Positions 48,843-57,625 of a stretch of 64,000 nt of DNA are shown here, one piece after another. How positions within the stretch are numbered: the stretch's first letter is position 1; every line of letters starts with the position of its first letter. The DNA is taken from NCBI GenBank assembly GCA_039995105.1, contig CP146203.1, forward strand, positions 1 to 64,000, read 5' to 3'. The notes under the pieces were generated by a model, which saw only the letters and a list, made by a program, of their open reading frames with translations, searched no databases and was not told where the DNA came from. This stretch comes from Jonesiaceae bacterium BS-20. GTDB taxonomy: Bacteria; Actinomycetota; Actinomycetes; Actinomycetales; Cellulomonadaceae. A program made the translations under genes and the position numbers.

Positions 48843-50423
48843 ATGAAAATTCAGCACCGTTTGCGTGCCGCTGTTGCTGCAGTTGCCGTTGGGGCCGTTG
48901 TGGTTCTCTCCGGATGTTCAAGCTGGATCCCAGACCAGGATCCAAACCAGAATCCTGCCAACTCTTCGAGCTCTTCCGTGCCAGATCCTGCGCCGGTGAC
49001 GGGGCCAGCAGGCGTGGTACCTGCAAGTTTTGAGGAAATCTACAACCAGGATGTGGAGTGGACCAAGTGTGGTGGCGGGGCATTCCAATGTGCTGACATT
49101 CAGGTACCACTGGATTGGGACAATCCGGATTCTGAGAGCATCACCATTGCGGCTCAGCGGTACAACGCTCGGGAGAAAGCCATGGGAACGATCTTGGTTA
49201 ACCCGGGTGGACCGGGTGGATCAGGGATCGACCTAGTCAGTTATGCTCCCGCTGTTTTTGGTAGGGAACTGCTCAAGAACTACAATATCTTGGGGTTTGA
49301 TCCACGTGGAGTGGGGCAGTCCGAGCCGATTACTTGCCTAGAACCGGCCGAGATGGACAGGTTCTTGGCTACCTCTTATGGTGAGTTGACCGAGGATCTA
49401 TTAGTTAAAGCCACCGAAGAACAGAAAAAATTTGGTCAGGCCTGCGCCAAGAATTCCGGTGCGATTCTGGGTGAAGTAGATACACAAAGCGCTGCTAAGG
49501 ACATGGACCTCATGCGGGCCGTGGTGGGCGATGAGAAACTCAACTACCTGGGCTTCTCATATGGCACGCAACTGGGAGCCACCTACGCTGGAATCTACCC
49601 GGAAAATGTGGGAAAGATGGTGCTCGATGGCGCCATTGACCTGCGGTTGACCTCCCATGCGCAGAGCTTGCAGCAGGCGGTTGGGTTTGAAAACGCTCTG
49701 CGTGCGTTTGTGACTGATTGCCAGACCCGGTCCGATTGCGTCTTGCAAGGATCCGTTGATGATGGCATGAAGCAAATTGACCAGCTTCTATCCGGATTGC
49801 TGGCCAACCCTATGCCTACGGATCATGAGGGCCGGGTGCTAACTCAAAATCTAGGATTCTACGGCATGGCCCAGCCCCTGTATGCGGAGCCATTGTGGGC
49901 GATGCTGCGGGCGGCACTCACCGAGGCGATCATGGCAAATGATGGCTCGAGTTTGCTGGAACTCTCTGACATGTACTTTGGCCGTGAAGATGATGGCACC
50001 TATGCGGATAACTCGTTTGAGGCGTTCACCGCAATTAATTGCCTAGATAGCCGCGAAGACGCTGATTTTGCGACCATGCAGGCGGAGAACGCCGAGATTA
50101 TCAAGGCCGCACCGGTTATGGGCAAGTTCTTTGGGTTTGGAGCTGCAGGATGTGCGGACTGGCCGTACCCTGAAGCACCTCAGGACTTTGACCTCTCGGC
50201 GAAGGGTGCTGCACCGATCATGGTCATTGGAACTACCAATGATCCTGCAACTCCGTATATTTGGGCGGAAGGGCTATCTGAGCAGCTTGAGTCCGGGTTC
50301 TTGGTAACCCATGTTGGTGAGGGACACACAGCTTACGGCCAGGGTAGTGCCTGCATCGTTGAAGTGGTTGATGACTACTTTGTGAATGGAACAATCCCAG
50401 CCAAGGATCCAGAATGTAAGTGA
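48843..50423 (+). CDS. Secreted TAP-like alpha/beta hydrolase lipoprotein
   Basis: A 526-aa lipoprotein: signal peptide MKIQHRLRAAVAAVAVG and lipobox VLSGC, then a Ser/Pro/Asn-rich linker. The alpha/beta-hydrolase core has the oxyanion region VNPGGPGGSGI, nucleophile elbow GFSYGTQLG (Ser239), and a C-terminal TAP-like domain with Asp (GTTNDPATP) and His (GEGHTAYGQG). This is the layout of actinobacterial tripeptidyl aminopeptidases and SlpD/SlpE-like proteases. ATG 48843 is chosen over 48783 because it makes a proper signal peptide. The stop TGA falls exactly in the first unit of the 7-bp satellite that follows. Confidence 0.9.
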   Translation: MKIQHRLRAAVAAVAVGAVVVLSGCSSWIPDQDPNQNPANSSSSSVPDPAPVTGPAGVVPASFEEIYNQDVEWTKCGGGAFQCADIQVPLDWDNPDSESITIAAQRYNAREKAMGTILVNPGGPGGSGIDLVSYAPAVFGRELLKNYNILGFDPRGVGQSEPITCLEPAEMDRFLATSYGELTEDLLVKATEEQKKFGQACAKNSGAILGEVDTQSAAKDMDLMRAVVGDEKLNYLGFSYGTQLGATYAGIYPENVGKMVLDGAIDLRLTSHAQSLQQAVGFENALRAFVTDCQTRSDCVLQGSVDDGMKQIDQLLSGLLANPMPTDHEGRVLTQNLGFYGMAQPLYAEPLWAMLRAALTEAIMANDGSSLLELSDMYFGREDDGTYADNSFEAFTAINCLDSREDADFATMQAENAEIIKAAPVMGKFFGFGAAGCADWPYPEAPQDFDLSAKGAAPIMVIGTTNDPATPYIWAEGLSEQLESGFLVTHVGEGHTAYGQGSACIVEVVDDYFVNGTIPAKDPECK

Positions 50424-50620
50424 GCGGTGAGCGGTGAGCGGTGAGCGGTGAGCGGTGAGCGGTGAGCGGTGAGCGGTGAGCGGTGAGCGGTGAGCGGTGA
50501 GCGGTGAGCGGTGAGCGGTGAGCGGTGAGCGGTGAGCGGTGAGCGGTGAGCGGTGAGCGGTGAGCGGTGAGCGGTGAGCGGTGAGCGGTGAGCGGTGAGC
50601 GGTGAGCGGTGAGCGGTGAG
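50420..50620. repeat. 7-bp satellite, about 28 copies
   Basis: GAGCGGT is repeated about 28 times without visible variation, beginning in the last codons of the TAP-like hydrolase gene. The stop codon is the first TGA of the array. With a 7-base unit, all three frames are read in turn; the minus-strand frame (His-Arg-Ser-Pro-Leu-Thr-Ala repeats) is an artefact. Perfect homogeneity suggests recent expansion. Nothing is coded in 50621-50809. Confidence 0.95.
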
Positions 50621-50809
50621 TCCTGTAACCATACCGAGTCTGGACCGGTACCAAAATAGCGCACCATATTGAATTCCAAGGCAAGCGAGAGAGTGACGAC
50701 TGTAACGTATCCCACCGTGGGTCGTTTTGCAGAAAGCATGGTTGGGTCGGTAGAGTTATCGAGGTTCTTCACTCACATCAATGACACGCTCTGGGTGTGG
50801 GAGAAGCCG

Positions 50810-50882
50810 GCCGCCTTAGCTCAGTCGGCAGAGCGTTTCACTCGTAATGAAAAGGTCGCGAGTTCGATTCTCGCAGGCGGCT
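50810..50882 (+). tRNA. tRNA-Thr (CGT anticodon)
   Basis: A 73-nt cloverleaf: acceptor GCCGCCT pairing with AGGCGGC, D-arm around AGCTCAGTCGGCAGAGC, anticodon loop CTCGTAA with CGT at 50843-50845, and T-arm TCGCGAGTTCGATTCTCGC. CCA is not encoded. Mobile-element genes begin just downstream, so its 3' half is a likely attachment site. Confidence 0.95.
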
Positions 50883-51194
50883 CAATCCTGGCACGTAAGG
50901 TGCTGGAACCCAGCCCTCGAATCCGTTTTCGGATTCGGGGGCTTTTTCATGCCATGTTGGCATTAGGTCGTTGACTGTCAAGCCTAGAAAATTGGCAACT
51001 AGCAGCAACTCTGTGGCTGACCACCCCGTCCCCCCTTTTAGTTTTCTACTAACTGAAGCGCTAGTGACGCCAAGCAGGGTAACCAGAACCCGTTGCTCCA
51101 AATCGTGAGCAAACAAATATTGGCGCACGGTCATACCAATCGCCTGGTCGGCGCTCATTTTCTTAGCCGCTGGTGCTTCAACTGTCATTGCCAT
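50838..51194 (-). CDS. XRE-like helix-turn-helix protein running into the tRNA
   Basis: A 118-aa frame. Residues about 30-80 form a Cro/C1-type helix-turn-helix (QRVLVTLLGVTSASVSRKLK, then GWSATELLLVANFLGLTV). The last 35 residues read through the tRNA-Thr terminator and into the tRNA itself in antisense, ending RESNSRPFHYE. The globular part probably ends near residue 80. It may regulate excision or transfer genes. The Shine-Dalgarno is weak, and ATG 51188 (MTVEAPA) is an equal start. The overlap suggests that integration placed the tRNA end behind this gene. Confidence 0.6.
   Translation of the reverse strand: MAMTVEAPAAKKMSADQAIGMTVRQYLFAHDLEQRVLVTLLGVTSASVSRKLKGGTGWSATELLLVANFLGLTVNDLMPTWHEKAPESENGFEGWVPAPYVPGLSRLRESNSRPFHYE
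50912..50947 (+). terminator. tRNA-Thr terminator
   Basis: The stem GCCCTCGAATCCG / CGGATTCGGGGGC with a TTTT loop is followed by TTTTTC. It lies 30 bases after the tRNA. Confidence 0.9.
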
Positions 51195-51312
51195 GAATTA
51201 ACTATCTCAAGGATTTGCGTTAAATGCAATCAGTCAATTGAAACGCACTTGATTGTGTGCCACACTCAATGCATCTAGTTGCGTTTTTCTCAACCAAGAG
51301 AGGTGTGTGAAA

Positions 51313-51522
51313 GTGACTGCAAGTGTTGAGTCTTTGATCGAGTTGCAGGAAGCCGCAAAGTTGTTGCCTGGTACAACGCCCGGAACTCTGCGGCGTTGGG
51401 CAGATGCTGGGATAGTTGCGCATGTGCGCTTGCCTGGAGGGCGTCTCTGGTTTGATCCCGAGGATGTCAAGGCTTTGATGATTGTTGTGGAGCCATCAGG
51501 TGGCGGCAGTGGTGTCGGCTGA
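51313..51522 (+). CDS. Excisionase-like HTH protein (MerR/HTH_17 type)
   Basis: A 69-aa protein with one winged-helix of the excisionase/HTH_17 kind. ELQEAAKLLPGTTPGTLRRW is the helix-turn-helix and VRLPGGRLWFDPEDVKALM is the wing, which is usual for proteins reading a single half-site. GTG 51313 is at good distance from AGAGAGG at 51297; GTG 51307 is possible. In integrated elements such proteins bend DNA at att sites or control the integrase. The integrase gene itself is not in view. Confidence 0.7.
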   Translation: MTASVESLIELQEAAKLLPGTTPGTLRRWADAGIVAHVRLPGGRLWFDPEDVKALMIVVEPSGGGSGVG

Positions 51523-51532
51523 CGTGGCGTTT

Positions 51533-51682
51533 TCAGTGTTTGTACCAGATCCCATTGATGTCGATGAACGTGATCACGCTGATCTTCCCTTGCTCGCGCA
51601 GGTGGAATTGATCGCTAATCCGTTTGAGCTCTTCCATGGTGACCGTGACTTCTTCGCCATTTTTAGCGGTGAACGTGAACAT
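51533..51682 (-). CDS. Small hypothetical protein (49 aa)
   Basis: A short protein MFTFTAKNGEEVTVTMEELK and onward, predicted as a beta-hairpin followed by a helix and two strands, ending in INGIWYKH. The pattern (NGEEVTVTMEEL) looks like a real small domain, but I do not recognise a family. A longer frame begins at 51787. It is on the strand opposite to its neighbours. The surrounding 51683-51887 shows no other gene. Confidence 0.4.
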   Translation of the reverse strand: MFTFTAKNGEEVTVTMEELKRISDQFHLREQGKISVITFIDINGIWYKH

Positions 51683-51887
51683 GAAAGTTTCCCATCTGTG
51701 TACCCGCATGGCGTTTCCGTGCTGGGTATACGGGAGCCGAATAGTCTCTCTGTTCTGGCTCCTGCGCGCCGGTTGATATCGGATCAATCGCCGCGTCGGT
51801 GGCGGGATGCTTGCAGGCGTCCCGCCACTACCTCTTACGTACCGTTGTGCACGCCCGTGACGGCGCTAAAGGCCAGGTGGTGCACCA

Positions 51888-52154
51888 ATGAATGATCGTT
51901 TGATGGAGCTCGCGTGGCAGGCTCGTTGCCCCTCTATGGGCGAGAAATTAGTCCTGCTGGCATGTGCTTATCACGCCACGAATGGCTCCCAGGTGCGCAT
52001 AGACCCACAAGTTTGGGCTGGGCGCTTGGGTATGTCTATTGGTCGCGTTGAAGCGGCTATTTCAGCGTTACATCGTGCCGGGCTGGTTGATGCTCGGCGT
52101 TGGGAAGATTCCGGCTGCTGGTCAGCTCGCGTGCTACTTGGAGGCAAAAAATGA
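51888..52154 (+). CDS. Small winged-helix protein 1 of the array (88 aa)
   Basis: An 88-aa protein with the replication-initiator-type winged helix: ELAWQARCPSMGEKLVLLAC, then VRIDPQVWAGRLGMSIGRV, then ALHRAGLVDARRW. It is the first of a run of related small proteins. Its stop overlaps the next start (ATGA), so the run is read by coupled translation. Function is unknown; DNA binding is likely from the fold. Confidence 0.7.
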   Translation: MNDRLMELAWQARCPSMGEKLVLLACAYHATNGSQVRIDPQVWAGRLGMSIGRVEAAISALHRAGLVDARRWEDSGCWSARVLLGGKK

Positions 52155-52432
52155 GTAAGAAAGCGACCACTTGGGCTTGGGAACAAGACGTTTGTACGGA
52201 GCAGTCAATTATTTTGTTAGCACTCGCTCACTTCCTGGACGAAGGACGCATTGTGGCACGTATGCCGATGGCAGAGCTTGTGCGTAAGTCGAGGCAGACG
52301 CAAGCAGAAGTGCTTGTGAGGTTACAAGAACTCAAGCCACAAGGGCTGATTAGTTACGACCTAAACCTTATCCCGGACACGTTGGTCTACTCGTTGCCGG
52401 TTGAACTCGATGAGGTGGACACGGATGAGTAG
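52151..52432 (+). CDS. Small winged-helix protein 2 of the array (93 aa)
   Basis: A 93-aa protein starting MSKKATTWAWEQDVCTEQ. WAW, an aliphatic helix LLALAHF and a recognition segment LVRKSRQTQAEVLVRLQELK form the same winged helix as the following larger protein. It starts at ATG 52151 inside the stop of protein 1 and overlaps protein 3 by 8 bases. The acidic C-terminus (VELDEVDTDE) is not part of the helix-turn-helix. Confidence 0.7.
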   Translation: MSKKATTWAWEQDVCTEQSIILLALAHFLDEGRIVARMPMAELVRKSRQTQAEVLVRLQELKPQGLISYDLNLIPDTLVYSLPVELDEVDTDE

Positions 52433-52790
52433 CGATTACGTAGTTATTCGTTCGGGCGCTAGCGTGCTTCGAGATGACGTAGTGAACTCGCAGTTATCTA
52501 TTGCTGCTATCGGCTTACTCACGTTGGCACTGACGCAACCAGGTGGTGTTGACCTAGGGGCAGAAACGTTTGTCGGACGCGGGTTTGATGAAGAAACTAT
52601 CGGCGCTTCGATGCAGGAACTAACTGATGCAGGGCATCGTCACGTGTTCACACTAACCTCAGCGACTGGTGCTACGGACCAGATCACCATCTTCTCGGAT
52701 GAATCCATCGGGTCTGACGTGGCTCTAGAAAGATTCCTTCAAAATCGTATTGGCCCCATGGCTGATGAGGCTAAGGAGATCTTGAAATGA
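52425..52790 (+). CDS. Small winged-helix-like protein 3 of the array (121 aa)
   Basis: A 121-aa protein. The strand-helix pattern VIRSGASVLRDDVVNSQLSI, then AAIGLLTLAL and EETIGASMQELTDAGHRHVF resembles the N-terminal domain of plasmid and phage replication initiators of the DnaD or RepA type. It overlaps its neighbours by 8 and 4 bases. The usual second-helix basic residues are few, so DNA binding is less certain than in the other members. Confidence 0.6.
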   Translation: MSSDYVVIRSGASVLRDDVVNSQLSIAAIGLLTLALTQPGGVDLGAETFVGRGFDEETIGASMQELTDAGHRHVFTLTSATGATDQITIFSDESIGSDVALERFLQNRIGPMADEAKEILK

Positions 52791-53791
52791 GCGTTAAGGC
52801 TTCGTCGTGGGCTTGGTCATTAAAATCGGTCAGTGGCCACGAATTGTTGGTACTGCTGGCGCTGGCTGATGCCGCAAATGATGATGGCTACTGCTGGCCA
52901 TCCCAAGCAGAGATTGCTTGTAAAGCCCGGCAGGTTGATCGCACAGTGCGCCGCCATCTGACTTCACTTACACAAAAGGGCCTAATCCAGGTGGAGACTC
53001 GGATGCGTCGCGGTTGGGGCAATGGCCGTTCTTCGAATGGATACTACCTAAATTTGGGAATGACTGACGCAGACGTTGTTGCAGGTCAGACACAACCGGA
53101 CAATCTGTCCGCATGTGAAGTGGAACCAGAAACACCTCCTGTGGATAACTTACATAACCGCAGGTCAGACACAACCGGACAATCTGTCCTGTTGTCACCA
53201 CAACAGGACACAGGTGTCCGGTCACAACAGGACACAGGTGACCGGTTGTATCCTTATGGGTCTTTTAACCATCATGATGAACCACCAAACCAAACCATGG
53301 TCCCAGCGCAACCTTCGGATGCTGCTGGTGCTCTGGGTGTGGTTCGGTCTGGTTTGGTTGGAACTTCGAATCTCAAAGACGCCATGCTGCTGGTCCGTAA
53401 GTGCTTGCCAGATCCGATGCACATCATTGACGCGCAGCTAGCGCCGAGCGTTGGCCAGATGCTGCAAGAACGTTTGGATGCTGGCTGGTCTCCTGCACAG
53501 ATCCGGGCGGCTATGGATCAACCATTGCCTGCCCAGGTCAGCCGTTTAGGGTCGCTTGTCGCAAAGCGATTGGCGACCAACGTGCTTCCCGAGTTGGCAC
53601 CGGAAGCGCTTCGTAAGGAGGCATTGGGCCGGGTTGCAACTATCCAACCGGTGGATGACGAACCCCTCGTAGATCCGCGTTTTAATGCGGTTTGTGAGCG
53701 AATTCGACATGAAAATCCTGAGTTCTCGCAACGTAAAGTCGCTGAACTCGCCTATGCGCAGATCCAACAAAGTTCCGGTGCATTGCCATGA
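52787..53791 (+). CDS. Replication-initiator-like winged-helix protein
   Basis: A 334-aa protein. Residues 1-95 are a winged helix of the phage O/plasmid RepA kind (ASSWAWSLKSVSGHELLVLL, CWPSQAEIACKARQ, LTSLTQKGLIQVETRMRRGW). Residues about 98-170 are a polar disordered linker (GQTQPDNLS, SPQQDTGVRSQQDTGDR). The C-terminal part is helical (PAQIRAAMDQPLPAQ) and may bind a partner helicase or DnaA. The linker DNA carries a dense repeat array and a DnaA box (53081-53246), just as phage lambda gene O carries the origin. It starts in the stop of protein 3. Replication of the element is the likely role; this is inference. Confidence 0.7.
   Translation: MSVKASSWAWSLKSVSGHELLVLLALADAANDDGYCWPSQAEIACKARQVDRTVRRHLTSLTQKGLIQVETRMRRGWGNGRSSNGYYLNLGMTDADVVAGQTQPDNLSACEVEPETPPVDNLHNRRSDTTGQSVLLSPQQDTGVRSQQDTGDRLYPYGSFNHHDEPPNQTMVPAQPSDAAGALGVVRSGLVGTSNLKDAMLLVRKCLPDPMHIIDAQLAPSVGQMLQERLDAGWSPAQIRAAMDQPLPAQVSRLGSLVAKRLATNVLPELAPEALRKEALGRVATIQPVDDEPLVDPRFNAVCERIRHENPEFSQRKVAELAYAQIQQSSGALP
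53081..53110. repeat. 30-bp repeat copy A1 (candidate iteron)
   Basis: First of two identical 30-bp copies (second at 53160-53189). The copy ends with the palindrome GGACAATCTGTCC. The two copies lie 79 bases apart start to start, so they are read in different codon phases of the same gene. Confidence 0.85.
53140..53148 (-). promoter_or_regulatory. Consensus DnaA box
   Basis: TGTGGATAA on the plus strand is TTATCCACA on the minus, an exact match to the bacterial DnaA box. It lies between the two 30-bp repeat copies inside the initiator-like gene. Confidence 0.6.
53160..53189. repeat. 30-bp repeat copy A2 (candidate iteron)
   Basis: Second exact copy of the 30-bp unit. It is directly followed by the inverted repeat TCCTGTTGT / ACAACAGGA at 53187-53208, which links it to the B repeats. 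Confidence 0.85.
53199..53246. repeat. 24-bp direct repeat pair B1/B2
   Basis: Two adjacent copies of a 24-bp unit (53199-53222 and 53223-53246) differ at one base. Each contains GGACACAGGTG(T/A)CC, a near-perfect palindrome of the same GGAC-n-GTCC type as in the A copies. Confidence 0.85.
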
Positions 53792-54714
53792 GTGCATCCT
53801 GGGAACTTTGGACCAGGTCGTTGCGCGGTTTGACGCCTTCAGAGATGGTTTGTGTTCGTGAGATTGCCCAGCTCGCAGATCTACGTGGCGTTGCCATCGT
53901 GCCTGCGGATTATCTTGCAGAAGCTACGGGGCTTCACCGGGTCACCGTGGTACGTAACCTAACAAATCTAGAGACCAAGGGGCACTTGGTGCGGGAACGT
54001 CGCCGCAGCGGCAGGCGTCAGGCACCTTCGCGTTTGCAGTTGCTAAGGAAACCCATAACACGTCATGAAACCACTAGATTGCCTGACAGAAGGCCTGAGA
54101 ATGTATGGGCGGGGGCAGCTGAGGCTTTGGCTGGCGTTGAGCCGGTTGAGACGAATGAGGGGCTACGTGCGGCCCTAATTGGTGCTCGTGACCATGGTTG
54201 GGGTTCGGAGTATGGCCGTATTGTCATTGCATCGTTGCTGCATATGGCGCCGCGTCAATTCTCTGCAATTCATAAGCGCCGTATTGCTATTGAAGACTTT
54301 GAAGAACGTAAACTCGATACGCTTTCGGTGGCCTGGGAGGTGGTTAATGCACAGGCAGATACCCTGATCGAGGCCACAAAGCCGTGGGCGATGCTCACCA
54401 CGATTGTTGCCAGGCATACTGCCCAGACTGATGAAGAAAACTCGTTCGAATCCGATAGTACCGATCCTCATATGTTCCCAGAAGAGGGTACTCGACCTGG
54501 TGAAGGTGTGGATGAAGAAATCTCCATCGGGATCGATGACTTTGACAAGAATCTGTCGCGGCTGGTGGAAGCCCTGATTGCTGCTGGTATGTGTGAAACA
54601 CTTGCCTGGGCGGGAACGGGCAGGATTGCTAGCCTAGCTGTGGTAGAGAAGTCTCGTCGCCAAACTGTTGCTGCCAGGGATTACAAACTTGAGGCTCTGG
54701 GGGGTGACTCCTGA
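53788..54714 (+). CDS. Winged-helix protein 5 of the array (308 aa)
   Basis: A 308-aa protein. The N-terminal winged helix (MSASWELWTRSLRGLTPSEM, PADYLAEATGLHRVTVVRNL, RERRRSGRRQ) is related to the preceding proteins. The C-terminal 200 residues are mostly helical, with an acidic segment (GVDEEISIGIDDFDKN). No catalytic motif is visible. It starts at ATG 53788 in the stop of the initiator-like gene and overlaps the 47-aa gene that follows. Possibly a replication or partition partner. Confidence 0.65.
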   Translation: MSASWELWTRSLRGLTPSEMVCVREIAQLADLRGVAIVPADYLAEATGLHRVTVVRNLTNLETKGHLVRERRRSGRRQAPSRLQLLRKPITRHETTRLPDRRPENVWAGAAEALAGVEPVETNEGLRAALIGARDHGWGSEYGRIVIASLLHMAPRQFSAIHKRRIAIEDFEERKLDTLSVAWEVVNAQADTLIEATKPWAMLTTIVARHTAQTDEENSFESDSTDPHMFPEEGTRPGEGVDEEISIGIDDFDKNLSRLVEALIAAGMCETLAWAGTGRIASLAVVEKSRRQTVAARDYKLEALGGDS

Positions 54715-54847
54715 GGCGGCGCGTATGTGGATGAATATCCTTGCAGGTTCCCGTCGAGGTGCACAAACCGGTATTATCTCCACATCGGACGATGAACTTG
54801 CTCAGATCGCCCAAGAAATAGTTTCTAAGTTGTCCCAAGCTGCCTAG
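54704..54847 (+). CDS. 47-aa coupled small protein
   Basis: A short frame, MTPEAARMWMNILAGSRRGA and onward, ends with a helix DDELAQIAQEIVSKLSQ. It starts at GTG 54704, 11 bases before the end of the previous gene, so it would be translated by coupling. Composition is protein-like and fully helical. No family is recognised. Confidence 0.5.
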   Translation: MTPEAARMWMNILAGSRRGAQTGIISTSDDELAQIAQEIVSKLSQAA

Positions 54848-54909
54848 TGACCATGACGCGCATCATGTCCGAATCCAAGAATGTGAGTTGGGTCCGTCGC
54901 CGGGTGAAA

Positions 54910-54944
54910 AGTGCTGTAGGGCATCGTCAGGTGCCCTACAGTAC
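54910..54944 (+). terminator. Long hairpin after the winged-helix operon
   Basis: A 14-bp stem (arms AGTGCTGTAGGGCA and TGCCCTACAGTACT, one G-U) with an 8-base loop is preceded by GGGTGAAA, the same octamer as in the two modules downstream. There is no T-run, so it may end the operon with help or act as a protein site. Confidence 0.5.
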
Positions 54945-55004
54945 TGAATACTGAGCCATAGAAGTGCACTGGTTGAGCTAGTGATGAAAGAAATAGAATT
55001 GACC

Positions 55005-55065
55005 GGGTGAAATATTTGTCAGGGTAGCAATCTGCTACTCTGACTTATTTGGTTGCGGGTGAAAT
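55005..55065. repeat. 61-bp hairpin module, copy 1
   Basis: GGGTGAAAT at both ends encloses a hairpin with arms GTCAGGGTAGCA and TGCTACTCTGAC (12 bp, one G-U) and the tail TTATTTGGTTGC. The second copy is at 55166-55226 with 5 differences. Confidence 0.85.
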
Positions 55066-55165
55066 AGGTTCGGAAGAGCCAAGAACAGATCTTGACCACC
55101 CAAGGAGTACTGCAACCCAAATCTGATGGTTTATTGGATCGGGGTGGAAACGCTTTTGTTTGAGT

Positions 55166-55226
55166 GGGTGAAATATTTGTCAGGGTAGTAATCCGCTACC
55201 CTGACGTTTTTGGTTGCGGGTGAAAT
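55166..55226. repeat. 61-bp hairpin module, copy 2
   Basis: Same design as copy 1. The hairpin is GTCAGGGTAG / CTACCCTGAC; one change turns a G-U pair into G-C, and the tail is GTTTTTGG. It ends 5 bases before the stop of the minus-strand 86-aa gene, so it could terminate that transcript. The 100 bases between the copies hold no gene. Confidence 0.85.
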
Positions 55227-55230
55227 TGAT

Positions 55231-55491
55231 TTAAATGCCCATGATTTTGTTGATGGTTTCCCGGTAGTCCGTGTCTTGGCCAACGATGGCCCAGTCTGAG
55301 TGGGCTATGGCTTGGATGCGGTAGAAGATTTGGAACCGTTCGATGGGGATCTCATTTATCTTGGCAAACCGAGCTGCCTCAAATTCGGCTTCTTCATAGC
55401 TACTCGCCCATAGCGGGGTTCGTGTCGGGTTGTCTGGGTCGTGACCATCCCAGGTGATGCAGTATTGGTGGTCGATGTAGGGGCCTTTCAT
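55231..55491 (-). CDS. Hypothetical protein (86 aa)
   Basis: An 86-aa soluble protein with aromatic residues and alternating strands and helices (MKGPYIDHQYCITWDGHDPD, then SSYEEAEFEAARFAKINEIP, then RIQAIAHSDWAIVGQDTDY). It begins 11 bases after the stop of the long Glu-Pro-repeat gene on the same strand, with AAGG upstream. It is probably co-transcribed with that gene. No family is recognised. Confidence 0.6.
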   Translation of the reverse strand: MKGPYIDHQYCITWDGHDPDNPTRTPLWASSYEEAEFEAARFAKINEIPIERFQIFYRIQAIAHSDWAIVGQDTDYRETINKIMGI

Positions 55492-55502
55492 TGCTAGGCC
55501 TT

Positions 55503-57608
<2,106 letters not shown>

Positions 57609-57625
57609 TCTAATGTTGTTTTCTT

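Noticed and set aside
50420-50620. Possible CRISPR array
   Set aside because: The repeats are directly adjacent 7-mers with no spacers; the same holds for the arrays at 5768-5838 and 40293-40387.
50233-50772. Minus-strand frames rich in His-Arg-Ser-Pro-Leu-Thr-Ala
   Set aside because: They are the 7-bp satellite translated in three phases.
53788-54714. Possible relaxase or integrase function for the 308-aa protein
   Set aside because: No HUH motif and no catalytic Tyr or Arg-His-Arg-Tyr set is visible; only a winged helix is supported.
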